Part shown: positions 43,824 through 53,218 of the stretch, piece after piece
Layout of the letters: every line of letters starts with the position of its first letter
Position numbering within the stretch: the first letter of the stretch is position 1
NCBI RefSeq assembly: GCF_009496005.1
Contig: NZ_WIBF01000002.1
Coordinates: 151,503 to 215,502 of the forward strand
Direction of reading: 5' to 3'
Length of the DNA stretch: 64,000 nt
Origin: Tritonibacter litoralis
GTDB taxonomy: Bacteria; Pseudomonadota; Alphaproteobacteria; Rhodobacterales; Rhodobacteraceae
Notes under the pieces: generated by a model
Told to the model about the DNA's origin: nothing
What the model saw: only the letters and a program-made list of their open reading frames with translations
Databases searched by the model: none
Position numbers and translations under genes: made by a program

Positions 43824-44735
43824 TCATGCTCTATTAAGGGGATTGTTCGCCTTCAAGTGAAGAGCCGCGAGCAATAGGTCCATAAAGTCATGCCCTACAC
43901 GCGACATTTGTCGTGACTTAGACGTCACAACAGCCATCTCCATTGGAACTTTTGGATCAAAGCGACGCAGCACGACATCTGTTTCGTCGTCATAATCGGA
44001 AACAAAACAATCCACCAAGGCGACGCCCATGCCCTGTTTCACAAAACTCAGTAGGTTTTTGAACAGATGCGAATGGACACGCGCATTAATGGGCACACCT
44101 GCATCGTCAAAGGCCTGGCGTAACCGGCGTTGGGTGGGATGCTGAGGGCTCATGACCACAAAGGGGACACCGCGCAGCATTTCAGGCGTCAAAACGGTAT
44201 ATTCCGCCAGCGGGTGCGCCTTGTGCAGGGCTAGAAATGTCTCAAACTGAAACAGTTCCGCATTGAGGTTGTCGTGATACAGCGGCGCTTCGCACACGCC
44301 GATTTCGAACAGGCCAGCCGCAACCCATTCCTGAATCTTTCCGGAATACTGCGCCTGAAAAGAAACCGTGACATCCGGGCGGTCCGTCGCAAACCGGGAA
44401 ATCAAACGCGGCATAAACCCAAACGAAAGCGAGTGCTGAGACGCCACTTGCAGTTGACCCAGCCGGTTGCTTTGCAAATCCATGAGTGTCTGGCTTGTCC
44501 GTTCCAGCCCGCGCATCAACGTATCAACTTCTTGAAACAGGATATCCGCCTCGGGCGTTGGAATGAGACGACCATTGTGGCGTTCAAACAGTTTGATCTC
44601 GCTGCTGGCTTCGAGCTGCGACAGAAGGTTTGAAATACCTGGTTGGGAAATGCCCAGTTTTTCGGCAGCCCCCGTCACAGTTCCACTGACCATAATGGCG
44701 TGAAAGGCTTCCAATTGGCGAAATCTTGGCTTCAT
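43824..44735 (-). CDS. LysR-family regulator
   Basis: This is a 303-aa LysR regulator. The helix-turn-helix is near residues 18-45 (GTVTGAAEKLGISQPGISNLLSQLE), and the effector domain follows from about 90. The MKPRFRQLEAFHAIM start resembles regulators of amino-acid and opine catabolism. It is divergent from the DadA-like oxidase gene, 101 bp apart, and therefore is the likely regulator of the oxidase-TRAP operon. The effector is unknown. Confidence 0.92.
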   Translation of the reverse strand: MKPRFRQLEAFHAIMVSGTVTGAAEKLGISQPGISNLLSQLEASSEIKLFERHNGRLIPTPEADILFQEVDTLMRGLERTSQTLMDLQSNRLGQLQVASQHSLSFGFMPRLISRFATDRPDVTVSFQAQYSGKIQEWVAAGLFEIGVCEAPLYHDNLNAELFQFETFLALHKAHPLAEYTVLTPEMLRGVPFVVMSPQHPTQRRLRQAFDDAGVPINARVHSHLFKNLLSFVKQGMGVALVDCFVSDYDDETDVVLRRFDPKVPMEMAVVTSKSRQMSRVGHDFMDLLLAALHLKANNPLNRA

Positions 44736-44743
44736 AAGAAAAG

Positions 44744-44757
44744 CATAACTTTTTATG
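44744..44757. promoter_or_regulatory. Probable LysR site between the regulator and the oxidase gene
   Basis: CATAA-N4-TTATG is an inverted repeat, with an ATAA/TTAT core as seen in several LysR sites. It starts 9 bp from the LysR ATG, so autoregulation is likely. Confidence 0.5.
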
Positions 44758-44836
44758 ATGCGGATGGCAATTTTTTGTATTTGAAATGATGTTTGGATCG
44801 TTTCACTTTTAATCCAATCAAAAATGTGGAGCGAAA

Positions 44837-46087
44837 ATGACGAAATCTCCCGTGGTTGTAGTTGGTGCCGGGATCGTAGGTGCCGCCAGCGCGATATGGC
44901 TCAAACGCAAAGGGCTTGATGTGACCCTGATTGACAAGGGGACACCCGGTCATGGAGCGTCTTTTGGCAATGGCGGCATTCTGGCACGGTGCTCGATTGT
45001 ACCGGTCACGGGTCCAGGCCTGTTGCGCAAAGCGCCCGGCTATCTGATGAACGCTGATTTCCCGCTGTTTCTGCGTTGGGGGTATCTGCCGCGGCTTTTA
45101 CCTTGGCTGACCAAATATTTGTCGCACGCCAATGCGAGCGATACGAAACGGATTTCCAAAGGGCTGGCACAGCTACTGGGGGACAGTGTAGACCAACACA
45201 TCCAGCTCTCCAAGGACACAGCAGCAGAGACTTGGGTTGAAACCAGCGACTATAACTACGTGTATCGCAATCGTGCTGCCTATGAGGCGGACCGCTTTGA
45301 CTGGGACCTGCGCCGCGCCGCCGGTTTTGTCCCCGAGATCATCGAAGGCGCTGCTGTGCAAGAGCTGGAACCGATCCTTGGTCCCCAGGCAGGTCTTTTG
45401 GCGCTGAACCGCGATCACGGCTATGTGCGCAATCCCGGCCAATACGTCCAGGACCTGGTCAAGACATTTACCCAAATGGGCGGTCGTTTTGTTCAGGCGG
45501 AACTACGGGATGTGACGTTTACAGATGAACACATTAGCGCCGTGGAAACCGACCAGGGATCTTTTCCCTGTTCACAGCTGGTTCTGGCCACCGGGGTTTG
45601 GTCGAAACCTTTGATGAAGAAGCTTGGCATCCATGTCCCCTTAGAGGCTGAGCGCGGCTATCATATTGTGTTTAAACACCCCAATCAGATGCCAAACGCA
45701 CCAATGATGTTGGCAGAGGGCAAATTTGTCGCCACCCCAATGGCGGAGGGGCTGCGCTGTGCGGGCGTGGTAGAATTTGGCGGGTTAAGTCCGGAAAAAT
45801 CCGCAGCCCCCCTGGCCCTGCTGCGCAAAAGCGTGGCGCAGATGTTTCCGGCACTGCAGGCCAGCGAGGAAGAAGAATGGTTGGGCTACCGCCCTGCCCC
45901 CAGCGACAGCCTGCCGTTAATTGGTGAAATTCGCCGCACCGGTGTCTTTGCGGCCTTTGGTCATCATCATATCGGCTTGACGGGCGGGCCAAAAACGGGT
46001 CGCCTCATCGCTGATCTGATTGCCGGCACTCGTCCCAACGAGGACCTCAGCCCATTTGATCCAATGCGCTTTGCAAGGCGCAGCTAA
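44837..46087 (+). CDS. FAD-dependent amino-acid oxidoreductase, DadA-like
   Basis: This is a 416-aa flavoprotein of the D-amino-acid oxidase/dehydrogenase family. The FAD motif VVVVGAGIVGAASAIWL is at about 6-22, SFGNGGILA follows near residue 45-53, and GYRPAPSDSLPLIGEI and FGHHHIGLTGGPKTG mark the C-terminal flavin site as in DadA. It has no signal peptide. It probably deaminates a D-amino acid or a cyclic imino acid, passing electrons to the respiratory chain. It is first in an operon with a TRAP transporter, so the transporter likely brings in its substrate. Substrate not known. Confidence 0.87.
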   Translation: MTKSPVVVVGAGIVGAASAIWLKRKGLDVTLIDKGTPGHGASFGNGGILARCSIVPVTGPGLLRKAPGYLMNADFPLFLRWGYLPRLLPWLTKYLSHANASDTKRISKGLAQLLGDSVDQHIQLSKDTAAETWVETSDYNYVYRNRAAYEADRFDWDLRRAAGFVPEIIEGAAVQELEPILGPQAGLLALNRDHGYVRNPGQYVQDLVKTFTQMGGRFVQAELRDVTFTDEHISAVETDQGSFPCSQLVLATGVWSKPLMKKLGIHVPLEAERGYHIVFKHPNQMPNAPMMLAEGKFVATPMAEGLRCAGVVEFGGLSPEKSAAPLALLRKSVAQMFPALQASEEEEWLGYRPAPSDSLPLIGEIRRTGVFAAFGHHHIGLTGGPKTGRLIADLIAGTRPNEDLSPFDPMRFARRS

Positions 46088-46117
46088 TTCAAGAAAATAA
46101 CCAACGGGAGAAAACAA

Positions 46118-47083
46118 ATGAAATCTGTTTCCACTTTGACCCTGATGCTGGCCCTGGGCGCGACCTCTGCCCTGGCTGAGAAATGGGACATGCCGACGGC
46201 CTATGCTGCAACCAACTTCCATTCTGAAATGGCTGTGGTGTTTGCCGACAAGGTGCGCGACTACACCGGCGGTGATGTGGACATCACTGTGCATCCGGGC
46301 GGCTCGCTTTATGGCGGGGCCGAGATCAAGCGCGCGATCCAGACCGGTCAGGTTCCGATCGGGGAACGTTTCATGTCCGCCCACGCCAACGAAGCGCCGG
46401 TTCTGGGCTGGGACAACCTGCCTTTTGTCGCAACCACTTATGAGGCCAACGAAGCCCTTTGGCAGGCGGCCAAGCCAACCGTAAACGACGCGCTGGCAGA
46501 ACAAAATCTTGTCACGCTGTATTCCTGCCCCTGGCCGGGCCAGGGGTTCTACTTCAAGAAAGAAGTTGGCTCGTCCGAGGACACCCAAGGGATCAAGTTC
46601 CGCTCTTACAACACAGCAACTGCAACCTTTGCCGAAGAGCTGGGTATGATCCCCGTCCAGATCGAAGCGGCCGAGCTGAGCCAAGCGCTGGCCACCGGTG
46701 TCGCGGAATCCTTCATCTCTTCAGGCTCCACGGGATATGACCGCAAGGTCTGGGAGCATTTGACTCATTACTACAAAGTCAATGCCTGGCTGCCGCGCAA
46801 CTATGTGATGGTTAACAAAGGTGTCTGGGATGGGCTTAGCGATGACGCAAAGGCAGGTCTGCAAAAAGCTGCAGATGAAACCGGTGCGGCTTGCCTTGCA
46901 AAATCCGAAGAGCTGGCGAACTGGTATTTTGAACAGCTCGAAGCCAATGGCATGAGCGTCGAAGACGCCAAAGGTGCCTTTAAGGAAGAGCTGGAAACCA
47001 TTGGCGCCAAGATGACAGCGGACTGGATCGAAACCGTGGGGGCCGACGGTCAGGCAATCCTGGACGCGTATCAGGCCAAGTAA
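46118..47083 (+). CDS. dctP: TRAP transporter periplasmic binding protein (DctP family)
   Basis: This is a 321-aa secreted binding protein. The signal peptide is short and clear, with cleavage predicted after SALA at about 20. The mature chain begins EKWDMPTAYAATNFHSE, and the GIKFRSYNTATATFAEELG and SFISSGSTGYD stretches match the TRAP ligand helix and binding region. It feeds DctQ and DctM. The conserved arginine in FRSYN normally contacts a ligand carboxylate, so an organic acid or amino acid is likely. It lies 30 bp after the DadA-like gene. Confidence 0.92.
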   Translation: MKSVSTLTLMLALGATSALAEKWDMPTAYAATNFHSEMAVVFADKVRDYTGGDVDITVHPGGSLYGGAEIKRAIQTGQVPIGERFMSAHANEAPVLGWDNLPFVATTYEANEALWQAAKPTVNDALAEQNLVTLYSCPWPGQGFYFKKEVGSSEDTQGIKFRSYNTATATFAEELGMIPVQIEAAELSQALATGVAESFISSGSTGYDRKVWEHLTHYYKVNAWLPRNYVMVNKGVWDGLSDDAKAGLQKAADETGAACLAKSEELANWYFEQLEANGMSVEDAKGAFKEELETIGAKMTADWIETVGADGQAILDAYQAK

Positions 47084-47152
47084 ACAATCAAAGACAGCGC
47101 TGCGCCTCGGTCTTCACGCCGGTGCGCAGCATGCAATGTCGCGGAGAATTTC

Positions 47153-47866
47153 ATGCGAGACTGGCAATTAGTGCTGGGCCTGCCGCTGTGGGTCTGGCTT
47201 TTCGTTTTTCCAACCCTACTGGCCGCAGCCTGCCTGCTTCAAGGGCCACGAATGGCACGCGTTTTGACGCCCCTTTGGCGCGTTATGGATCGGATTTACC
47301 TGGCGGCCGGCGTGGTTGCCTCCTGCTTTATGGTCACGATCCTGTTGTTGATTGTGGGACAGATGGTCGCCCGCTGGTCTGCGCTGACCTTTCCGGGGTC
47401 AACCGAATATTCCGGCTATGCTATGGCCGCGACATCGTTTTTTGCACTGGCTTACGCGCTGACACAGGGCGCGCATATCCGGGTGTCGATCTTTTTGACC
47501 GGTGGAAACGGCCATCGCTTCTGGCTTGATGCAGTGGCGATGCTGATTTCAGCCTGTGTTGCCACCTATTTCGCCCGTTACGCGATCAAGTCAAACTTCT
47601 TGTCCGAGATGATCAACGACCGGACCCAGGGTCAGGATTTTGTGCCGGAATGGCTGCTTACAGTTGTTTCCATGTTTGGCACCTGGCCCTGGAACTGGGG
47701 CACGCTTTGGGCAAACAGCGGGTCTGACTGGGTCTATACCCCGATCTGGCTGCCACAGCTGCCGATGTCCATCGGCACCGTTCTTCTGGCCATTGCCGTC
47801 TGGGACCATCTGACCCGCCTTCTGGCAACCGGCAGCGTCCACATCCAGCAGGAGGGCGTCGAATGA
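47153..47866 (+). CDS. dctQ: TRAP transporter small permease subunit (DctQ family)
   Basis: This is a 237-aa membrane protein with four core helices of a DctQ subunit, including the FFALAYALTQGAHIRVSIFL segment, plus an extra hydrophobic segment at the N-terminus (about residues 8-28). That makes it longer than simple DctQ proteins. GGAGA precedes the ATG. Its stop overlaps the dctM start (ATGA), so the two are coupled. Confidence 0.9.
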   Translation: MRDWQLVLGLPLWVWLFVFPTLLAAACLLQGPRMARVLTPLWRVMDRIYLAAGVVASCFMVTILLLIVGQMVARWSALTFPGSTEYSGYAMAATSFFALAYALTQGAHIRVSIFLTGGNGHRFWLDAVAMLISACVATYFARYAIKSNFLSEMINDRTQGQDFVPEWLLTVVSMFGTWPWNWGTLWANSGSDWVYTPIWLPQLPMSIGTVLLAIAVWDHLTRLLATGSVHIQQEGVE

Positions 47867-49170
47867 CCGAGCTTTATGCAACGGCGATCTTTGTCTTTAC
47901 CCTCTTTGCGCTGTTGGGCGGATCGGTGTGGATCGGCATGGCGCTGATGGGCGTGGCCTGGGTTGGGATGGAATTGTTCACCTCACGCCCCGCAGGTGAT
48001 GCGATGGTGACCACAATCTGGTCCGGCGCCTCCTCTTGGACGCTGACGGCCCTGCCCCTGTTTATCTGGATGGGAGAGATCCTATATCGCACCCGCTTGT
48101 CCGAGGATATGTTCCGCGGCCTTGCCCCGTGGATGCGGTTCCTGCCCGGCGGGCTTTTGCACACCAATATCGCGGGCTGCACCATATTCGCCGCAGTCTC
48201 GGGCTCTTCGGCAGCGACACTGAATATGGTCGGGAAAATGTCGATCCCGGCGCTGCGGGAGCGCGGCTATCCTGAGTATATGATCATTGGCACTTTGGCT
48301 GGTGCCGCAACGCTTGGTCTGATGATCCCACCGTCGCTCACGCTGATCGTTTACGGCGTGACGGTCAACGAAAGCATCACCAAGCTGTTTATGGCAGGCG
48401 TGCTGCCCGGACTGGTTCTGGCTGGGCTTTTTGCCACCTATATCATTGGCTGGCACTACTTTGGCAAAGGGCCCCGCCCCGAGCCCGAGCCGCGCATGTC
48501 CTTTGGCACCATGATCTCCGAAAGCCGGTTTCTGGTGCCCGTCTTGGGTCTGGTCGCAGTGGTTATCGGCTCCATGTATATGGGCTTTGCCACCGCAACT
48601 GAGGCCGCCGCCGTGGGTGTTCTGGGCGCGTTGGGGCTGTCGTTCCTGCAAGGGTCGCTGAATTGGAAGTCCTTTTCGGTCAGCTTGATGGGCGCAACCA
48701 AGACCTCGGCGATGATCGCATTGATCCTGATGGGCGCGGAATTCCTGTCACTGTCGATGGGCTTCACCGGACTGCCACGCGCGATGGCAGCCCTGATCGA
48801 GAGCTACAACCTCTCACCCGTGGCGCTGATTGCGGTTCTGACGGTGTTTTATCTGGTGCTGGGCATGTTCATGGATGGGCTGTCGTCGGTCGTTTTGACC
48901 ATGGCGATTGTGGAACCGATGATCCGTGCCGCAGGGATTGACGTGATCTGGTTCGGGATCTTTCTGGTGGTGGTGATTGAGACCGCACAGGTGACACCGC
49001 CGATCGGCTTCAACCTCTTTGTCCTTCAGGGCATGACCCGGCACGAGATCTCATACATTGCAAAAACGGCGATCCCGATGGTGGCGCTAATGCTGTTGAT
49101 GGTGGTGATCTTGGTTGTCTGGCCGGAGCTTGCCACCTGGCTGCCCGACAACATTCGCCAACAGGGCTAA
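47863..49170 (+). CDS. dctM: TRAP transporter large permease subunit (DctM family)
   Basis: This is a 435-aa membrane protein with about 11-12 helices. DctM hallmarks are FAAVSGSSAATLNMVGKMSIP-type glycine/serine repeat near 105-125, GTLAGAATLGLMIPPSLTLIVYG, and the second-half FLVVVIETAQVTPPIGFNLFVLQG. It is the sodium-coupled channel of the TRAP importer. It is the last gene of the operon before a convergent histidine kinase gene. Confidence 0.94.
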   Translation: MTELYATAIFVFTLFALLGGSVWIGMALMGVAWVGMELFTSRPAGDAMVTTIWSGASSWTLTALPLFIWMGEILYRTRLSEDMFRGLAPWMRFLPGGLLHTNIAGCTIFAAVSGSSAATLNMVGKMSIPALRERGYPEYMIIGTLAGAATLGLMIPPSLTLIVYGVTVNESITKLFMAGVLPGLVLAGLFATYIIGWHYFGKGPRPEPEPRMSFGTMISESRFLVPVLGLVAVVIGSMYMGFATATEAAAVGVLGALGLSFLQGSLNWKSFSVSLMGATKTSAMIALILMGAEFLSLSMGFTGLPRAMAALIESYNLSPVALIAVLTVFYLVLGMFMDGLSSVVLTMAIVEPMIRAAGIDVIWFGIFLVVVIETAQVTPPIGFNLFVLQGMTRHEISYIAKTAIPMVALMLLMVVILVVWPELATWLPDNIRQQG

Positions 49171-49180
49171 AGATATGAAA

Positions 49181-49200
49181 CGGGGGCCAAATGGCCCCCG
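49181..49200. terminator. Bidirectional hairpin between convergent genes
   Basis: CGGGGGCCA and TGGCCCCCG form a 9-bp perfect stem with a tight AA loop. It lies between the dctM stop and the histidine kinase stop, with little flanking U. It is probably a shared terminator. Confidence 0.7.
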
Positions 49201-49203
49201 ACT

Positions 49204-51180
49204 TCAGGCCGCAGTCTCTAAGTCCGCCGCTGGGGCAACGGGAAGGGTAATGGTGAAACACGCCCCCTCTCCCACGTTCTCAGCCACAATTGTGCCGCCC
49301 ATCTCCTGGATCGTCCCAAAGCTGATCGACAGGCCTAGACCGGTGCCTTTGCCAGGCTCTTTGGTGGTGAAGAAAGGTTCAAATAATTTCTCCAGCGCCT
49401 TTTTGGGAATGCCGCCGCCGCTGTCATAGATCCGCAGCACATGTCCGGCGCCGGTGTCAAATTCGGCTTCGACCCGGATCTCACCGCCCTGCCCCGGCTG
49501 GCTGTCAATCGCATCCCGCGCATTGCTGAACAAGTTGAGCAGCACCTGCTCAAAAATGACCTTCTCCCCCAACACGGTGCCTTCTCCAACCTCTGGCAGC
49601 GACAGTTTGAGCGCGATATCCAGTGTGTGAAGCTGCGTGCGCGCCAAAGCCACCATCTCCGTCAGAGAGTTACGCAGATCAAAAGGAGCGACCTTGCCTT
49701 CCGCCTCCCGGCCAAAGATGCGCATATGGTTGATAATCTGCGACGCGCGTTCTGTTTGTTCGCTCATGCGGATCAGCTTGGCCTTGAAGTATTCTGCATC
49801 AAACTTGTCCCGCTCAATACGCTTCACGCAATTGGTCGCAGCCATGCGGATCACCCCAAGGGGTTGGTTCAGTTCATGCGCCACACCGGTTGCCATTTCA
49901 CCCAAAGTGGCCATTTTGGACGCTTGGACCAGCTGATGCTCGTTATGGCGCATCTCGGTGACATCTTGTGCGCTCCAAACAAGACCGATCCCATCAACCT
50001 GGCTTTGTACTGTCACAAGGATCCGATCCGGCGCGCGCTTAATCTCACGCGGGGTGCCGTTTTCCCGCGCGATCTGCGTCTGGACCCACGCCGCTGGATC
50101 GTCTTCCGCTTCGGGGAACGCGCCCATCGCACATCCTTCCTGCAGGAAACGCTCAAAGGTGAAATCAGAGCTCAACACCCCAAGCACGCCTTTGTTAAAG
50201 GTTCGAAAGGCCTTGTTCATAAACAGCACCACACCATCGGTGCCAAAAATTGCCACCTGTTCATCCAGCTGATCAAAGGCTGAGATCAGCCGCTGCTGTT
50301 CGACACGTGCGCGTTCGACCGCTTGCATCGCGTTTTGGAACACCACGGTTGCGCGGGCCATATCGCCAATTTCATCACTGCGCTCAGTATCAGGAATATC
50401 AACATGCGCTTTTTTGTTGGAAATCTGCGTCATGCGATCAACGATCACCTCTACGCGGGTTTTCTTGGCCAAAAGCGTATTGCGCTGAGATTGTAAAATC
50501 GCCCGGTCGCGCGCCAATGTGCGCGCCATCGAGTTAAAACAATGCGCCGTGTCCGCCAGCTCATCCCGGCCGCGCACCTGAATTTGCCGATCCCAATGGC
50601 CCGCTTCGATATCGCGCGCACCTTCGCGCAACCATCGCAGCTGATGCGTCAACATCGACCCCAGCCCATAGCCGAAGATCGCAACCAAAGACATGCCGAT
50701 GACCGCAACAATCACGTTCCACCGCAGGGCGGAGGCAATTTCCTCTTCCACCGCAAGGGTCGAAAGGCCCAGCTCAATATAGCCAAATGTGATGCCTTCG
50801 ACGACAATCGGAAGATCGATGTCGATCACATGGTCCGACAAAGCCGCCTCAAAGGAGTCATCGCGTTGAAACGGCACCGCCAGAGCGTCCGCTGCGCCGC
50901 CTTGAGACAGCAACAGACCGTCAGGGCTGAGCACACGTAGATAAGTCAGCTCTTCGCTGCCAACAGCCGTTGCGATTGTTGCATCCAAAGTGGCCAGATC
51001 CGTCGCAATCACAGCATCAGAAACCGCGTTGGAAAACACCCGGGCCGTGGCTTCGGCCCGTTGATACAGCTGCGCCGTGGCGGACCCGCCTAGCGCGAAC
51101 TGGTTGATGCCAATGAGCAATGCCATAACCGTCAGCTCAATCAGCGCGATGCCCAAAATGGTTTTCAATCGGAAGGACAT
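49204..51180 (-). CDS. Sensor histidine kinase with PAS domain
   Basis: This is a 658-aa membrane kinase. Membrane helix 1 is at about 7-27, with a periplasmic region of about 120 residues, helix 2 at about 153-175, and HAMP and a second HAMP-like segment at about 176-290. A PAS domain lies at about 300-410. The HisKA box has H435 in GVAHELNQP, and the ATPase has N553 (N box), the DSGGGIP G1 box at about 586-592 and GKGTGLGLS. All catalytic boxes are intact. It overlaps the binding-protein gene by 16 bp and is linked to two receiver genes. This layout suggests that the periplasmic protein presents a ligand to the kinase. Confidence 0.93.
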   Translation of the reverse strand: MSFRLKTILGIALIELTVMALLIGINQFALGGSATAQLYQRAEATARVFSNAVSDAVIATDLATLDATIATAVGSEELTYLRVLSPDGLLLSQGGAADALAVPFQRDDSFEAALSDHVIDIDLPIVVEGITFGYIELGLSTLAVEEEIASALRWNVIVAVIGMSLVAIFGYGLGSMLTHQLRWLREGARDIEAGHWDRQIQVRGRDELADTAHCFNSMARTLARDRAILQSQRNTLLAKKTRVEVIVDRMTQISNKKAHVDIPDTERSDEIGDMARATVVFQNAMQAVERARVEQQRLISAFDQLDEQVAIFGTDGVVLFMNKAFRTFNKGVLGVLSSDFTFERFLQEGCAMGAFPEAEDDPAAWVQTQIARENGTPREIKRAPDRILVTVQSQVDGIGLVWSAQDVTEMRHNEHQLVQASKMATLGEMATGVAHELNQPLGVIRMAATNCVKRIERDKFDAEYFKAKLIRMSEQTERASQIINHMRIFGREAEGKVAPFDLRNSLTEMVALARTQLHTLDIALKLSLPEVGEGTVLGEKVIFEQVLLNLFSNARDAIDSQPGQGGEIRVEAEFDTGAGHVLRIYDSGGGIPKKALEKLFEPFFTTKEPGKGTGLGLSISFGTIQEMGGTIVAENVGEGACFTITLPVAPAADLETAA

Positions 51181-52043
51181 ACTGCATCCCCCGCTTGCGA
51201 AATTCCTGTGTCCTCACGCGCCATGCCCAACGCACGCACGTCGTCCCAGTCGGCATCTGCCGCCATTTCAAACCCACCCATGCCAACGGCTTTGACAAGC
51301 TCTGGGGTTTCAGCCGCAATCTCAAGAAGTGTCGCCTGAAGGCTGTCGGCAAAGGATCCCGAAACACTCTGGTGCACGGCAATGGCATGCGGTGTGAACC
51401 CGGCGGTTTCATAGACAACTTCAAGCTCGGCCCGAATATCAGGGTCAACCGCGTTCAAGGTCCGGGTCACCCCACCGCCTGCGGGCATAAGGCCTGCGGC
51501 AACCGCGCGATACACGCTGTCGTGGGACTTCACATATCTGGGCTCAAAGGCGATCTCGCGGCTGCTGAGTGTCGATCGGGTTAGGATGCTCGCTCCAAAT
51601 GCCCCCGGCGAGGGGAAGGCGATTGTGGATCCTTCGAGAACCGAGATATCTGAAATACCGCTGTCCTTACGTGCGACGATCACCCCTTTGAGCTGTTTGT
51701 TGGATTGACGCGCAATGGCACGATAGGCGCTTTCGGTGGCAAAAATCGTATAATGCATCGGGTTCATATAGGCGACGTCATAAGCGCCGGCGGCCAGGCA
51801 GGCCTCAAACGTGGGGATGTCCTTGGTCGTTTGGAACCGAAAGGTCACCCCGCTGCGCTGGCTGAGCTCTGCCATCAGCGGCCCCCACATTGCGGCCAAA
51901 CGGCTGGCCGATTGCTGGGGCACGATCCCAAAGGTCAGAGTTTGCGGGCTGTCTGCCACGGCCGGTGCCGGTGTCTCTGCCGCTTGGGAAGTTGCCGCAA
52001 GCGCCAGGCTCATCCCAAGGCTTACCAATCCAAGGTGTTTCAT
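51165..52043 (-). CDS. PhnD-like periplasmic binding protein (sensor partner)
   Basis: This is a 292-aa secreted protein of the phosphate/phosphite/phosphonate-binding (PhnD) fold. The signal peptide ends around AAETP (about 22-24). FGIVPQQSASRLAAMWGPL, the DVAYMNPMHYTIF motif and VARKDSGISDISVLEGSTIAFPSPGAFGAS are typical of the family. No transporter genes lie nearby. Instead it is locked between a receiver gene (ATGA overlap) and a histidine kinase gene (16-bp overlap), so it is almost certainly a ligand-sensing accessory of the kinase. The ligand is unknown. Confidence 0.88.
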   Translation of the reverse strand: MKHLGLVSLGMSLALAATSQAAETPAPAVADSPQTLTFGIVPQQSASRLAAMWGPLMAELSQRSGVTFRFQTTKDIPTFEACLAAGAYDVAYMNPMHYTIFATESAYRAIARQSNKQLKGVIVARKDSGISDISVLEGSTIAFPSPGAFGASILTRSTLSSREIAFEPRYVKSHDSVYRAVAAGLMPAGGGVTRTLNAVDPDIRAELEVVYETAGFTPHAIAVHQSVSGSFADSLQATLLEIAAETPELVKAVGMGGFEMAADADWDDVRALGMAREDTGISQAGDAVCPSD

Positions 52044-52573
52044 ACGACCGCTCCTGTTCCTGTGGCCGGGGTCGGCGGCGTTTCGTCATGCATCGCTTGG
52101 GTGGTGTCTTGGACCTTCTTCAGCAGGTTTTCGTCGCGGTCGGGATTGTCTGTCTGCGCCGCACCTTTGCCTGCAAAGGCCTTGATCGATTGGATCAGAT
52201 CATCAGGCACCAAAGGTTTGCTGAGGAAGTCCACCGCGCCTGCCTGGGCAGATCCGTCAAAGGCCCAGGGGTCACCGCTTGTCATGATGTAAGACAGGTC
52301 CCGGTCCGGGAAACGCGCCTGGGCACGGGACACCAGTTGAAAGCCGCTTGACGTGTCGCCGGATGGGTCCACAAAGTGCACGTCAGAGACAACCAAACCG
52401 ACGTAAGGGTACCATTCCAAAACCTCCAGCGCCATATCGACACTGCCTGCAATAATGGCGTTCCACCCTTCCAGTTCGACAATATCCTGAAGCTCTTCCA
52501 ACGCTTCCTTGTCGTCATCCACCAAGAGAACCGTCAATCCGACGTTGCCTGTGGGATCAGCTTTGTCCGTCAT
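52040..52573 (-). CDS. Response regulator receiver protein
   Basis: This is a 177-aa protein with one CheY-like receiver domain. The acidic pocket is D19-D20, the phospho-acceptor is D64 (VVSDVHF), the threonine/serine switch lies in IMTSGDP and the lysine in FLSKPL. After residue 135 comes a short, probably disordered tail rich in Asp, Pro and Thr; there is no DNA-binding output domain. The start at 52573 has GAGGAG upstream. It is coupled to the binding-protein gene, so it belongs to the same signalling set. Confidence 0.9.
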   Translation of the reverse strand: MTDKADPTGNVGLTVLLVDDDKEALEELQDIVELEGWNAIIAGSVDMALEVLEWYPYVGLVVSDVHFVDPSGDTSSGFQLVSRAQARFPDRDLSYIMTSGDPWAFDGSAQAGAVDFLSKPLVPDDLIQSIKAFAGKGAAQTDNPDRDENLLKKVQDTTQAMHDETPPTPATGTGAVV

Positions 52574-52736
52574 TTTTATCTCCTCGTCTGAAATCATCTG
52601 AGGAAATCATGCCGGGCATCGCAGGGTTGAAACAATTCCAAACAAATCGCCCTATTCGGAAGAGATTTCAGCCCCTACTCAAAAGGATACAACCACATAA
52701 GCCTTTGGAAACCGGGTAAATGACGGAGGTTTCCCG

Positions 52737-53090
52737 TCATAAAACTTCATTCAACTTTTCAATTAATTCTTCAATATCAAGAGGTTTTGCGAAACAGGCA
52801 ACTGCACCGTTTTCCATCGCCTCTGTTCGATTGCTTTCTGCGCCATGGCCGCTGACGACGATTACCTGCCCATCAAAGCCTTGTTCGTTTAGTTTCCGGA
52901 TCAGCTCCAATCCACCCATTTTTGGCATCTTTAGATCCGTAACGACAACATCAAAGGCGGTGTGTCGGCATTTCTCCAAAGCTTCCAAACCCGCTTCCGC
53001 GGTCGAAACCTCGAAATCTTCCAACTCCAGGGATTCTTGCAGCTCATCCCGCAGCAAAGGTTCATCATCAACAATCAGGATATGGGCCAT
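52737..53090 (-). CDS. Single-domain response regulator
   Basis: This is a 117-aa stand-alone receiver like CheY or DivK. D8-D9 form the acidic pocket, D52 (VVTDLKMP) accepts phosphate, and the T/S position (VVSGHG) and the lysine in CFAKPLD are all present. It lies 163 bp upstream of the first receiver gene. A hairpin (ATGACGG-N7-CCGTCAT, 52720-52740) overlaps its stop. It may be the first relay partner of the kinase or compete with the other receiver. The output is not evident. Confidence 0.9.
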   Translation of the reverse strand: MAHILIVDDEPLLRDELQESLELEDFEVSTAEAGLEALEKCRHTAFDVVVTDLKMPKMGGLELIRKLNEQGFDGQVIVVSGHGAESNRTEAMENGAVACFAKPLDIEELIEKLNEVL

Positions 53091-53218
53091 GTTTCCTCCT
53101 CGCTCATGCCGACATCATAACAGCCTGCCCCTACTGTCTGCCTAAGGCAGCAGGTTATCCTGAGTGAAAACCGGACGAATTCGTGAGGTGTCCGCAAAAA
53201 AGGAGGAGGAAAACGGCC

